Shown one piece after another: positions 1 through 10,065 of a stretch of 64,000 nt of DNA (the first letter of the stretch is position 1; each line of letters starts with the position of its first letter). Source of the DNA: Coffea arabica (taxonomy: Eukaryota > Streptophyta > Magnoliopsida > Gentianales > Rubiaceae); NCBI RefSeq assembly GCF_036785885.1, contig NC_092317.1, forward strand, positions 9,860,501 to 9,924,500, read 5' to 3'. A model generated the notes under the pieces. It ran no database searches. It had not been told where the DNA came from and saw nothing but the letters and a program-made list of their open reading frames with translations. A program made the position numbers and the translations under genes.

Positions 1-199
1 ACGAGCCAGAGTTAATTAAATAAAATATTTATAATTTAAATAATATATATTTATTATAATTATAAAATGACTATTATGGGTATAAGTTATATGAAATTTA
101 CAATATTACCTTCTTTATAATAAAATCCTATAATGGCAAAAAAGTAATAACATAAGTGTAAAAAACACTAAAAAGAAAAAATGTCTAAAAAAAAAGGAA

Positions 200-563
200 G
201 AAAAGACTTTCTTCCTTCTCTCAGTTCTCTGTGCCGACTGTGCGACTTTCTTCTCTGTTCGAAGCCTAGCAAAAAAATTCACTTTACCAATCTACACCCT
301 CACTCCGTTCGTCGCCGACGCCGTTGCTCGCCACATCTGTGAGACTCCATCGCCATCGCCATCGCCTTAACAAGTCCCAAGTCCCAAGTCCCAAATCGAA
401 GCTGCTCTCTGCCTCTCCGGCCTCCGCCAGTCCGCCGCGCTGTACGTCTCCTGTCGGCTGTGTCCTGCCGTGCTGGTTCATCGCTGCCGAGTGTCGAAGA
501 CGAAGCACCAAGATCTCACTAGTTCATCGCTGGTTCATCACTGCTCATCTCTGGCTCACTTAG
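200..563 (+). other. Possible non-coding first exon with splice donor
   Basis: This pyrimidine-rich then GC-rich block stands out from AT-rich surroundings and ends in CTTAG followed by GTAAGT, a near-perfect plant 5' splice site. A pyrimidine-rich acceptor ending TTTTGTAG lies at 1731-1738. Reading frames through the block are short on both strands and match nothing I recognise. It looks like the 5' UTR exon of a transposon gene or of an unrelated gene whose coding part is lost. Confidence 0.3.
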
Positions 564-2819
564 GTAAGTGCTCCTCTGTTTTTGGCTCTGTGTCTCTGGC
601 ATTAAAATGGGCCAAGATCGACTAGGAAACTTGTTATCCTGAATTGATAAGGGGACGAAATCTGAGCTTCCAATTGCAAACTCTAACTGTTGTAGTAGTT
701 TAGATTAGGTGTGATATAACATAAGCTTTGTATTTTATACACAAGAAGCTCTCTCCAGTTGTGCAGCCTTTAAAAGTTAAGGCCTTGGGGAAAAATTCCA
801 CCTTTTACCCGTTAGAAAGATTGGCCTCATGCTTTTGAATATACATGCCGCATACGTTGATTGAGCTGAATGTCTTGGTTTCTGATCATTTTTGGGCTAG
901 TTATTGCTTTAATTTGAGTGAGAATCCGGCAAAATTTTAATGCCCATTTACTGTTCGACAAAATGCTTGATTGAAAGTTTTAGTTGAAGGGTGATTGGTC
1001 TGCATTTTTGCACATGAAAAATACTGGCCAAGTCGGCCAGTTCACTTCCTCGCATCTAAGAATTTTTGGTGTGTTGATGTCTTACATTTTTCTGCTCCTT
1101 ATGCTTCCGGTCGAGTGAATTCGAATTGATGTTATGAGAGGGAGTGTTGTGAGTCTCATTGTTTGTTGGAATGGTTAGAAATTGAAGCCAGATTTCTGGT
1201 TGCTGTCTTGCTGAATGGTAATTGATATTTGCTCGTTGGAGAAGATGATCACTTGTCCAAAATTGCAATTTCAGTCCCTCCGTTTTCTTTTTGTTTAGTG
1301 ATTTGGTCCTGTCTTTTCCTGAGCTTCATATTTGCCTCCAACACCATCATAAGTCCCTTAATTAGGTCCCTGCTTTGTTGCATTTTAATCCCTCAAGTCC
1401 CCCTTGTTCACCGTAGCCTCAAAATTTGGAAAAATCAAATCCATTTTGCCTTTCTTGAGCTTAATCCTATGTTTGCCTATTTTATATGACTTTTTGGGAT
1501 AAATTAATTCTTGACTTTAGATCATAATTGTGGCTTAATATTTTTTGTTAATTTGTTTATGTTATTGGGTTTAGTATTATGGTTTAAGTTTTTTGGGTAA
1601 TTATATTTGATTAGGCTTGTAAAAATTCTTTTTCTTTTTCTGCTCCTTCTTAGACCACACTTTGCTGTTTTAAGTTAATTTATTCTTTTGGGAAGTTATG
1701 TAACTTTTTTTGTGTTTTTACCTCTATGCTTTTTGTAGGAAGCCAAGACAATCAAACAATTCGACTTGCCAAAGCTTTGAAGATTTATGTTTCTAAATCT
1801 AGATTAGCTCATTATTTGGACCTTGTTAATTTATGAGACGTAACTTATTATGTATTGTGGAGTATGTTTATATTTTAAAGCCTTTTTCTTTCATTTGCCG
1901 AATGTATGACTATTGTGTGAGCAGGCTGGCCGCTGGTTAATGACATGTTAATGTGTAGGATAAATGTCTAGAAAACTTGTTTTTTGAGTGTGTCGTGTGT
2001 GGTATAAGGTTCAGAGGTTTTGCTTGTGGGTTCAATTCTTTTGCTCTTTCCTCTGTTTAAAATGACAGCCTGGAAAGAGCTGTTGCAATTTGCTGTAAAA
2101 GGCTCCAGCCTCTGGGATTGCATTTTAATGGTGGTATTGAGGTCATCTTTGCTGGGTCAGGTTAGTGACAAGAGTTTTCAACTTCATTCTTCTATATCCT
2201 GTTCAAACACTTGTAATTCTGCTGGACTATGGTCCATTTCTGAACCAGGAACATATTTTTCTGACATGTTCTTGTTTAAAGCAGCTTTCTTTAGTTAGTA
2301 ATTAGTGATATTTGTGGGGAAAAGGAATTTCTGGATAGATCTTGGCATTGGTTTCTGAATTGAGCTTGTGGTAGTTGGGATATTGTGGCTGTTTGAGATA
2401 ATTGTTTGTCTCTCAATTTGGTGGCTCAGCTCATGTTTTGCTGAGTTTTGAAATTTTGTGGGGAATTTTGGTTAGTTTGGGTACTTTTGCAGCACACTTA
2501 GGAACTATGATCCGAGGAATTAGAATCATCCATATTTTCTGCTCTTGTGGGCACCTACCATTGGTGGGTAATTGCTGAATTTGAAAGTTTCATGTCAAGC
2601 AATCCAGCAAGTGGGAATTTCCCTTTTTTCTTCTCTATTCTTCTTTGTGGTGAATCTGATTTTTAGGGGTGTTAAAGATGCTAACTGTGGGAGGTAGAAT
2701 GTGGATACTTTTAGTTGTATTTGTATTGATGAATCATGGATTTTATGCCTCATTTACTCCAGCTGATAGCTACTTGCTTGCCTTTGATTCTTCCCAAAAC
2801 ATCACCTTTGATCTGTTTT

Positions 2820-3053
2820 TTTCGTCAAATCGAGTCAAAAAGCTTGATAAGACTCGACTTGATAAGGCTCGATTAAAGATCGAGCCTTATCGAGTCGAGT
2901 CTCGAGCCTGAGGAAATTCTTCGAGTCGATCTTCGAGTATCGATTTTCTTGGCTCGATCGAGCTCGAGTCGAGCTCGAGCCTCTGTGTGTATGAGTCGAG
3001 TCGAGCTCGAGTATAGTGATACTCGAGCTCGACTCGGCTCGATTACATCCCTA
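2820..3053. repeat. TCGAG-rich subterminal palindrome cluster
   Basis: Two strong inverted repeats are visible. One has a 13-bp stem (GATAAGGCTCGAT and its complement) around 2860-2890. The other has a perfect 17-bp stem at 2998-3014 pairing with 3019-3035 across a 4-nt loop. The whole block is built from short TCGAG and GAGCTC words. It forms the subterminal region of the hAT-like element ending at 3053. Confidence 0.6.
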
Positions 3054-4203
3054 GTTCCAATAAGTCATTTCCGTTAAGTTTAACGGATTCCGTCACTTTT
3101 ACAATTTAGTTCAAAGCATGAGATGTCGTATTGTATATTTTGAAACTATAGGGGGCTTTTCTGTGTATTAGGCTTACCACAGGGGGCTTTTTTATTTTTA
3201 ACCCTTTTGGAATTATTGAATTAGTTTATCAATAGCATAAAGTGGTGATCCAGAATAATTAGCTGTTGATTCTTTTTAAGATTGAATATTACACAAATAT
3301 ATCACAATAATTGCGCAACGGATCTTCTGTCCTACACTCTGTGCCACTTTTTATTATATTGATATTTCTCCTGTATAAACATCACGTTTTAGTTCTTTTT
3401 TGCTTCACCTACTTCCAAAATATATACACAAAATATATGTAAGACATTTTTATTTTATTTTGCTTCGCCTACTTCCCTCCTGCCCAATGCAAAAAATTTA
3501 CTTAATATCCGAATTCTTCACACCCATTTCTGATATGTTATCATGCTCATCTAGGTGTCCAGCCAAACTTGATGTGCCTCAAATATACGTCGTTAACTTT
3601 TAAAATAAAAACAGCCATATTTTTACAAAAGAAAATTGAAATTGTTCAAATCGTGCCAAATTAGTTGTTTTGATTTCTTGTCAAGAGATGTAAAATAAGC
3701 TATCTTTAGATTTTGTTCCAAATGTCTAGCAGCCAAAAAGGATGCCACGAACAAAAAGCTTCAGCAATTATCTTAGAAAGCAGTCTTCTGCCCTCCATGG
3801 AGCTGAATTCCAAACTTCAGCCGCCAAAATTAATGATATTGCTTCTTGGTTGGATTTGATTATCATGTTGTGATTGTAGTCTTGTCCCTTGGCAAGTTCA
3901 AATTTTCAATTTTCTGACAGCTAACAAGATTGTTTAAATCGATTTTATAAGGGATTATTTCATAATGCTTTGCATAATAGATTGCTGTCGTGGCATTACT
4001 CTAATCCATCCCATCACAAGTTATAATTACTATTGCACTATTCACGATAACAAGTTTGGTGCCTCCTCATTTTTTCAGTTCAAATCTGGTCAGAGATTAG
4101 ACCTTCTATTGCACAGTGCAATTGCAGCCCTTCTCAGGAATCAATCCAACATTTGTATCAAGACAAGAATACAGAATCTGCAGCATTCGGCCATGTGAAG
4201 AAT
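3054..4203. other. Intergenic, with degraded repeat arms
   Basis: No gene is visible. About 3060-3215 resembles one end of the 0.5 kb MULE-type MITE family found intact at 43152-43618 (a gene-poor stretch with 'no-expression-like' TTTAACGGATTCCGTCA and GGGGGCTTTT words). About 3316-3415 matches a single arm of the foldback element at 8986-9377 (shared word CAACGGATCTTCTGTC). The remainder up to 4203 is AT-rich 3' flank of the first P450 gene. Confidence 0.45.
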
Positions 4204-5917
4204 TCAAGAAAGTGGAGATGGAATAACAAGAAGAGGAATTTTGCGACGAACTGCAACGCCAGGGCATTCTGTCATATCCAACTCTTTTCCCTGTGCACCA
4301 TCAGGAAATTGCCAATCAAACTTGCTTACCAAATTTGCCAACACAAGTTCATTGCTGGCAACAGCAAAAGCGATTCCAGGACAACCCCTCCTACCAGCAC
4401 CAAATGGGATTAACTGGAAATCATGCCCTTTGAAATCTATAGACGAATCCATAAATCTCTCTGGCATAAAGTTCACAGGTTCATCCCAATATGCAGGATC
4501 TCTACCTATTGCCCAAACATTGATGATCACCATTGTACCAGCTGCAATATCATATCCCATTATTTTGACATCTTCTCTTGCTTCTCTAGGAACCAGCAAC
4601 GGAATTGGAGGATGTAAGCGAAGAGTTTCCTTGATCACTGCTTTCAAATAATGCATCTCGGCCAAGTCATCCTCGGATATCTGTTCTTTGCCACCAACAA
4701 CCGCTCTTATTTCAGTTTGCAATTTCTTTAGGATAATGGGGTGTCTTAAGATCTCTGCCATTGCCCATTCTGCAACTGTAGCCGTGGTATCAGTTCCAGC
4801 AGAGAATACATCCTACAGTCAAAAAGATATACACTTAAAATCAATGATTTGTTGATTGTCCGTGAGAATGATCAGAGATGACGCTTAATGAAGCTTAATG
4901 ATTTTATATTCAGAAAAAATGATTTTATAGAAGCTTAATGATTTTATACTCAGAAAATGAAGCTTAATGATTTTATTTTCACTGCGCAGAGAAAATTGTG
5001 CTTACCAATATTATAGCTTTGACGCTGTCCCTGTCCATGGTTACACCCGTTGCGTTATCTTTATAGATTTTCAGCAAAATATCAAGAAAGTCTTCCCTGC
5101 TTTCACCATCAATCGTCTCACCACTTGGCCTGCAGGAATATTTTTCCACTGCACCATCCAACCTTTCTTGGACCACGCCCTCCAAGAACTCATCTACTTC
5201 TCTAGCAACGCGATCCACTCTGGCATCGTAACCATTAACTCGATTAATCCAGCTGAGACAGGGCACAGATTTGACTAAAATTCCTCCGTTCAGTAACTCC
5301 AAGAATTCGCCCAACAGCAGCTTGAATTTCTTTCCAGTTTCCCCTGCACCGTATTTCCTCCCAAAAGCCGATCTGCATACAATATCATTAGTCAGCGAAA
5401 CAAACATTTCGCTCAAATTCACAGGTGTTGAATCCAAAGAAGCGTCTTTAATCTTCTGCATCATAATCGACGTTTCCTCTTCCCTTATATTACGAAACGC
5501 CTGAACTTTTTTGTTGCTCAGGAGCTGAAGAACACAAATACTCTTTAACTGTCTCCAATACTCGCCATAGGGTGCTACCGATATATCCTTCATGTTATAG
5601 AGAAGTTTATTAGCTGTGCTCGAAAATGGCCTATCAGAGAAAATCAAATCGTGGGTTTTCATGATTAGGCTAGCTCCATCAGCTGATGAAACGACAACCG
5701 TGGGAACACTACCAAATTTGAGAAACATGATTGGACCATATTTTTGGGCTAAGGAGTGGAGAGGATAGTGAAGCAGTGAGCTTAGCTGATGAAGATTTCC
5801 AATAATCGGAAGTCCTGGTGGCGATGGTGGCTGATTCTTTCTCGAATTTGAAACTAATTTGAAGAGAAACCACAGTAAGATTAAAGGAAAAAGCGAAAAA
5901 AAGATTGGATGAAACAT
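4204..5917 (-). CDS. Cytochrome P450, CYP71A-like (gene 1), intact
   Basis: Predicted microsomal haem-thiolate monooxygenase using NADPH-P450 reductase; the substrate is unknown. Exon 1 is 5006-5917 and exon 2 is 4204-4812, with a 193-bp phase-0 intron between GTAAGC and TAG. The split falls at [15 protein letters not shown], the conserved CYP71-clan site. From Met 5917 the protein is 506 aa: an N-terminal membrane anchor ([18 protein letters not shown]), a proline hinge (PPSPPGLP), the C-helix WRQ, the I-helix AGTDTT, ETLR of the K helix, the PERF motif and the haem loop [10 protein letters not shown], all complete. Upstream in-frame Mets at 5965 (522 aa) and 6055 exist. I prefer 5917 because the anchor-to-hinge spacing then resembles the other cluster members. 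It is the most divergent member of the cluster. CYP71 clan is sure; the subfamily is a guess. Confidence 0.9.
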
Positions 5918-6044
5918 ATATACATCAATCTTTAGCTCCGATACCAAGCCTGATAAGCTTGCCATTTGCTTTAATCTCCCCTGTATTTTGCTCAGGCTAC
6001 AAGACTCTGATTTCAGACAAAAAATTGGAAAACAAGTATGGACA

Positions 6045-6326
6045 AGTATGGACAAGCTTGGCCACTAGCCATTTGGTCCAGTGGCCATCACCATAAAAAG
6101 GTGATGATGGAGGTCAGGGGTTCAATCCCTGCCTCCCACAAATTTGCCACATTTGTGGCGGTCTTAATTGACCTTCATCGATGGAGTCTGTACTCACATC
6201 GAACCCCATCCTCTTCCCCTTAGACTAGGCTCGAACCCCATCCTCTTCCCCTTAGACTAGGCTAGATTAAGTTATACAACATCTATCGTTGCGACAAAAA
6301 AAAAAAAAAAAGTATGGACAAGCTTG
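6045..6326 (+). mobile_element. tRNA-derived SINE with 16-bp target-site duplication
   Basis: The body 6061-6310 is flanked by AGTATGGACAAGCTTG at 6045-6060 and 6311-6326. It has a Pol III B-box-like GGGGTTCAATCCC near its 5' part and the 3' tail TTATACAACATCTATCGTTGCGAC followed by a long A tract. A 32-bp unit ending CCCCTTAGACTAGGC is tandemly duplicated at about 6201-6267. It lies just upstream of P450 gene 1. A relative with the same tail lies at 14571-14764. Confidence 0.85.
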
Positions 6327-6408
6327 TGTCAGTTGGCAGGCGTGTGGTATCTATATGGATAGACTTGCAGAAAAATGACAAAAGAGGATGGAAAAATAAG
6401 GACAAATC

Positions 6409-6903
6409 TATAAGGACAAAATTACACTTTACCCCCTTATAGTTTAGTATTTTTGTATATAACCCCCCTATAGTTTCAAAAATTATATATAACCCCTCAT
6501 CGTTTGGATTAAAGTGTTAAAATGACGAAAATGATCATTCGTAATGAAACTTTTTAAAATATCAAAATCACCCTTGTTTAAAAATTAAAATGGTTGAAGT
6601 AAACCAAAATATAAAACATAATATACATAACACACTAACTCCGCATGGTTTTATATTTATCATATAACCCCCTTATAGTTTAATATTTTATCATATAATC
6701 CCCTTAAAATTTTTAAAATATACACATAACCCTCCTGTGGTTAATAAATACTTTTCAACTTTATATAGGGGTATTTTGACATTTTATATGAATCCGTTAT
6801 GATATTTTAATTCAAATCATGAGGAGATTATATATAACTTTTGAAATTGTAGAGGGTTATGTACAAAAATACTAAACCACAAGGAATAAAATGTAATTGC
6901 CCG
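6409..6903. mobile_element. MULE-type MITE, about 0.49 kb
   Basis: The left end reads GGACAAAATTACACTTTACC and the right end, in reverse complement, GGGCAATTACATTTTATTCC. Both continue into related TAGTATTTTTGTA..TAACCCCC arms, giving long imperfect terminal inverted repeats. A related direct repeat (AATAAGGACAAATC) flanks both sides. Same family as 40958-41474 and 43152-43618; no coding capacity. Confidence 0.7.
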
Positions 6904-7410
6904 AAAAAATAAGGACAAATCGAAACCTCTTACAACATGAGAACATATGAGAACAACAAGGACTGGTTTTTTTTTTTTTTTTTTACTACGTGCATCGAAC
7001 TAAAGAATTTCAAACAAAACTACAACTTAAAATTTATAACTTTGGGATAGTAAAAAAAAGGGGAGAGAAGCTAAAACAATTTCACCTGAGTTTTTTATAT
7101 TTTTATTTCTTGATTAACTGTTTGTTTTATTGAATCTTGCTCGATTCCCGTCACAAATGAAAAATATGATTAAACAACAACTGCATTATAATCAAAATAA
7201 TAGTACAACCCAATACTAAAGAATGGAAATTAACATACAAAATGAATCCATATATCCATAATCCAAAATGAATTTGGCAACTAGAGGGAACAAAAATAAA
7301 ACCACAATTATAGGGTAAAAAAGAGGAAAATAATTAATTCTTCCGCATTTCAGCTTCACGAACATAATTTGGCGACGGAAAAACAAAGGGTAAAACAATA
7401 CTATTGGTCC
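6904..7410. other. AT-rich intergenic spacer
   Basis: It contains a T tract of about 18 nt near 6967 and no gene. It separates the MITE from the 3' end of the RNase MRP RNA gene. Confidence 0.5.
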
Positions 7411-7415
7411 AAAAA
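7411..7415 (-). terminator. Pol III T5 terminator of the MRP RNA
   Basis: A run of five T on the minus strand directly follows the P1 3' strand and a short tail (GTTTAC), as expected for RNA polymerase III termination. Confidence 0.7.
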
Positions 7416-7682
7416 GTAAACACCGCGGATCGTAAGCCCCGTTCTGTTAGCCTCAATGGACCAAGTGAATAACTGTTTTTCGGCCAAGGTACTTCTGGAC
7501 AAGAGTCACAGGGCTCCACACGCGTCTCCGCCCATCACATGAATGTGATAGCCTCCCAAGTCCAAGAAGTTTGCTTGTTTCCAAGCCTGTATTTCTATAG
7601 TAAATGGCCCGAGGACTTTGCAGAGCCTGGCACCACATATGTGTTGACCTTGACCCGCTCACTTCGTCCGCGGTGCAATGCT
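7412..7682 (-). ncRNA. RNase MRP RNA gene
   Basis: The RNA of the nucleolar MRP ribonucleoprotein, which processes pre-rRNA. Land plants use protein-only RNase P and are known to keep only MRP RNA of this pair. The roughly 270-nt minus-strand RNA shows the whole core. P1 pairs 7667-7675 with 7421-7429 (CACCGCGGA with TCCGCGGTG, 9 bp perfect). P2 pairs 7659-7664 with 7463-7468 (AAGTGA with TCACTT). P4 pairs 7613-7618 with 7434-7439 (AAGTCC with GGGCTT). The order P1-P2-P4-P2'-P4'-P1' is the interleaved pseudoknot of the RNase P/MRP family. CR-I reads GCAAAGTCCTCGG and CR-V GAACGGGGCTTAC, close to the animal MRP motifs as I remember them. A hairpin ATCACAT-TC-ATGTGAT supports the specificity domain. 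The promoter and T5 terminator are listed separately. Exact ends are estimates. Confidence 0.83.
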
Positions 7683-7698
7683 TCGCTGGACTTCAAAA

Positions 7699-7744
7699 CA
7701 TAAATTAAACATGGGCATACTCTTAAGAATTCACGATGTGGGAG
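7699..7744 (-). promoter_or_regulatory. Plant snRNA-type Pol III promoter (USE + TATA)
   Basis: On the minus strand the upstream sequence element CTCCCACATCG lies at 7734-7744, matching 10 of 11 positions of the plant USE consensus RTCCCACATCG. A TATA-like TTTAATTTATG lies at 7699-7709. The gap is 24 nt, the spacing known for Pol III snRNA genes in plants (Pol II genes use about 10 nt more). A start about 30 nt below the TATA box falls near 7680, just before the P1 helix. Confidence 0.8.
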
Positions 7745-8701
7745 GAGTTAATTTCTACTCTTTAGCTATTGAGCTAGCTAGGTAATGGATTCGAAATCCC
7801 TTGCCTGCATTTCTCATCCAGAATTTTTTGAAATTTTTTCGCAAGTAATTTTGTTCCCCTCAAGTTTTTAATAGATTAATCGCGTTGATCCCCACACTAG
7901 GCAAAACGTTAAGGTAGAGAAGTAAAAGAGCAGGGAAAACCGGTCTTCTCATTAAATTATTCTAGCAGAAATTTAAAGATTGAAGAATCCGAGGTCCGAC
8001 GTGATTGAACTTTCCACTAAATGCCAAGACATTGTGGATGTTGCAAGTGTGCTAAGGAGGAGCAAAGTTTAGGTACTTCCGGAATGGATTATTATCACTT
8101 TACCTCCTTAAAACTATATCACTATTATTAATTTACCTCCTAACATTATCTTTTAATCACTTCACTTCTATAGGTAATTCAATTCAACATGTTAACAAAT
8201 TCTGAACAAAAATACATTTTTATTTTATAGTATTATTGCATTATTATTATCACTTTATCTCTTGAAATTATATTGATACAGTCACTTTAATATTATATAT
8301 TTTATCGAATTAAGATTTTTTTGGATTTGCAGAATTTTTGTGAAGAGTACACATGCTTTGGCATAATTAGCACATGCGTTTGGAAGTCGAACGGGTTGGA
8401 TCAAGAATTGACACAAGTAATTTGTTTAATTAATTTTTTTTTTTTTTGTAAATAAGAGATATTGAATTCATGGCATTCTACTTATAATTTCTCCCATCTT
8501 ATCATCCAACTCAATCTTTCCCTCAAATTAAACTTATTAGATAAATTGTTGATTAAACTTGCCATCAAGTTCGAGCAATAAAAGCGCAAAGCCACCCACA
8601 TCCACTTATTTTTTTCATGAGATTTGGGTCGGACAATCAATTGGTTCTTCGTTCAATCAGTTGAACCGGTCCTTCCAGTCCAATTTTCAAAACACACCGC
8701 C
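7745..8701. other. Intergenic, AT-rich, with a decayed small repeat
   Basis: No gene is supported. Around 8090-8310 repeated TATCACTTTACCTCCT-like words suggest a decayed MITE. A T tract lies near 8435. The 87-codon frame starting at 8559 is not a gene: its second half overlaps the P450 relic on the other strand. Confidence 0.4.
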
Positions 8702-8808
8702 TTCATTCATGTTCATGTCCTCTGGTTTCCCTCCATCAGGCAATGCAACATCATACGTGCCCAAACATGTTGCTCAAATGAAGTCATTAATGGCAATGCA
8801 AAAGGTCA
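8702..8808 (-). pseudogene. P450 exon-2 relic
   Basis: On the minus strand 8702-8746 translates to [15 protein letters not shown], matching the C-terminal segment [13 protein letters not shown] of the neighbouring P450 genes. The DNA up to about 8808 still resembles the preceding coding part of the pseudogene at 44435-45057 (words GTTGCTCAAATG and ATGCAAAAGGTC), but it is full of indels. The haem loop and everything upstream are gone. It marks an extra, older duplicate between genes 1 and 2. Confidence 0.65.
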
Positions 8809-8985
8809 TTAACGGCCACTAACTACCAAATAGAATTGATCCAAAGCTGAACGTCGAAAATCAACATCAAATGTGGAGAACCTTGCCCTGGAATTCTTGC
8901 TGCTTTTCTCCTCAATAATGGATTTTGCCAACTGCCCAATAATTCACAAATATTAATTACATGGTACGGCTGCAACAGGTCATGG

Positions 8986-9377
8986 CCACAACGGATCTTC
9001 TATCCCACACTCTATGCCACTCTCTGTCCCACTTTTTATTATATTGCTATTTCTTCTACATAAAGATCATATTTTAGTTCTTTTTTGTTTCCTTAAAATT
9101 AATAACTATTAATTGAGTAATACACAAAATTTAACAAACTCAAAAAATTAAAATGCATAAAAAATGAGATTTTTTATGAATTTTTTGCTATATTTTTTAA
9201 TTTTCTATTATATATTACTTTTTTTAAGCTGTTGTATTTATTTTTCACTCAATTAATAGTTATTAAATTTTAAGGAAGTAAAAGAACTAAAACATATGTT
9301 TATATAGGAGAAATAGCAATATAATAAAAAGTGGGATAGAGAGTGACATAGAATGTGCGACAGAAGATCCGTTGTGG
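8986..9377. mobile_element. Foldback MITE with about 190-bp arms
   Basis: It starts CCACAACGGATCTTCT and ends with the exact inverse, AGAAGATCCGTTGTGG. The arms stay similar almost to the centre, so the entire 392 bp is one imperfect hairpin. Flanks GTCATGG and GTCAAGG may be a degenerate TSD. A single arm of the same family lies at about 3316-3415. No coding capacity. Confidence 0.75.
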
Positions 9378-9459
9378 GTCAAGGCCCTTTTCGTTGATGC
9401 TTGGAGCCAAGTTTGACAGGAACCACTAATGGTGTAGGAACATGAGCCATAAAAACGTG

Positions 9460-9607
9460 GCCCCGTTTGGATTGAGATTTTTCTCAGAAAAATTGTTACG
9501 TTTTCCGTGAACACATTTTTCTATCACTTTTTTATCTCATATATATCAAATCGCTACAGTAATTTTTTTACAAAAAATCCAGAAAAATACAATTTAAACG
9601 GGGCCAT
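9460..9607. mobile_element. Small inverted-repeat MITE (CCGTTTGGATTG type)
   Basis: It begins GGCCCCGTTTGGATTG and ends CAATTTAAACGGGGCC, 16-bp terminal inverted repeats with two mismatches around an AT-rich core. I could not find a clear TSD. Related sequences lie near 16760-16870 and in the insert at 18619-18822. Confidence 0.55.
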
Positions 9608-10065
9608 TTTTCCGTTATTCATTTATAACCCATATCAAAAGTCGGCAGCACTGGATCCAAAGTGGAGCAACTTAATTATTATTATTATCATTAATCTTTT
9701 GTCTCATAGCTTTTCTATACTATTTTGCAAGCCTCTCTCATGCAAATGATTTCAATTGTACAATATAGAAATTCAATATTTTGACCAAATCCCTAGTCAT
9801 TAAGAGTAGGCATTTATAAGGAGTACAAGGGCAGAACAATGGCAAACCGAAGGCACTCAACCTGTACATAGGTGGTTCTAAGCTTCCTATGTGTTGACCT
9901 ACTTGATAAGTTATTTAGATCACTCAATTGTTTGTTCTAACCATACTTGTACATGACATCAAGTAAACATAAAACGATGGAAATATGAGAACTTTTATGA
10001 CTAGCGTGAACTTCCACTAGAAATAAGACACAAAATAAAAAAGAAAGCATATGAATACGAAGCCA
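9608..10065. other. 3' flank of P450 gene 2
   Basis: AT-rich sequence without a recognisable gene, containing a short (ATT)n run near 9675. It probably holds the gene 2 3' UTR at its right end. Confidence 0.4.

Larger units (their letters stand above)
1..3053. mobile_element. Right part of a hAT-like DNA element (non-autonomous or deleted)
   Basis: The right edge, read inward on the minus strand, begins TAGGGATGTAATCGAGCC, a form I know from plant hAT-type terminal repeats. It is followed by about 170 bp of dense TCGAG/GAGCTC motifs (2880-3040), typical of hAT subterminal binding-site arrays. The window opens with ACGAGCCAGAG, which could be the matching left end just inside the terminus, but that terminus lies outside the window and no TSD can be tested. 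No transposase reading frame is visible. Inside are a GC-rich transcribed-looking stretch with a good splice donor after 563 and mainly AT-rich intron-like sequence. The right edge is moderately sure; the extent to the left is inference. Confidence 0.4.

Noticed and set aside
4979..6055. Start of P450 gene 1 at the far-upstream Met (6055)
   Set aside because: It adds a 46-residue extension before the membrane anchor, lies in the SINE target duplication, and has no parallel in the other cluster genes; 5917 (or 5965) fits better.
6061..6310. Possible tRNA gene from the B-box
   Set aside because: No cloverleaf can be drawn; TSD, A tail and a second copy show it is a SINE.
7334..7662. Short minus-strand reading frames
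   Set aside because: They overlap the structured MRP RNA; conservation follows helices, not codons. An organellar-DNA origin was also considered and dropped once the USE/TATA promoter and P1/P2/P4 pairing were seen.
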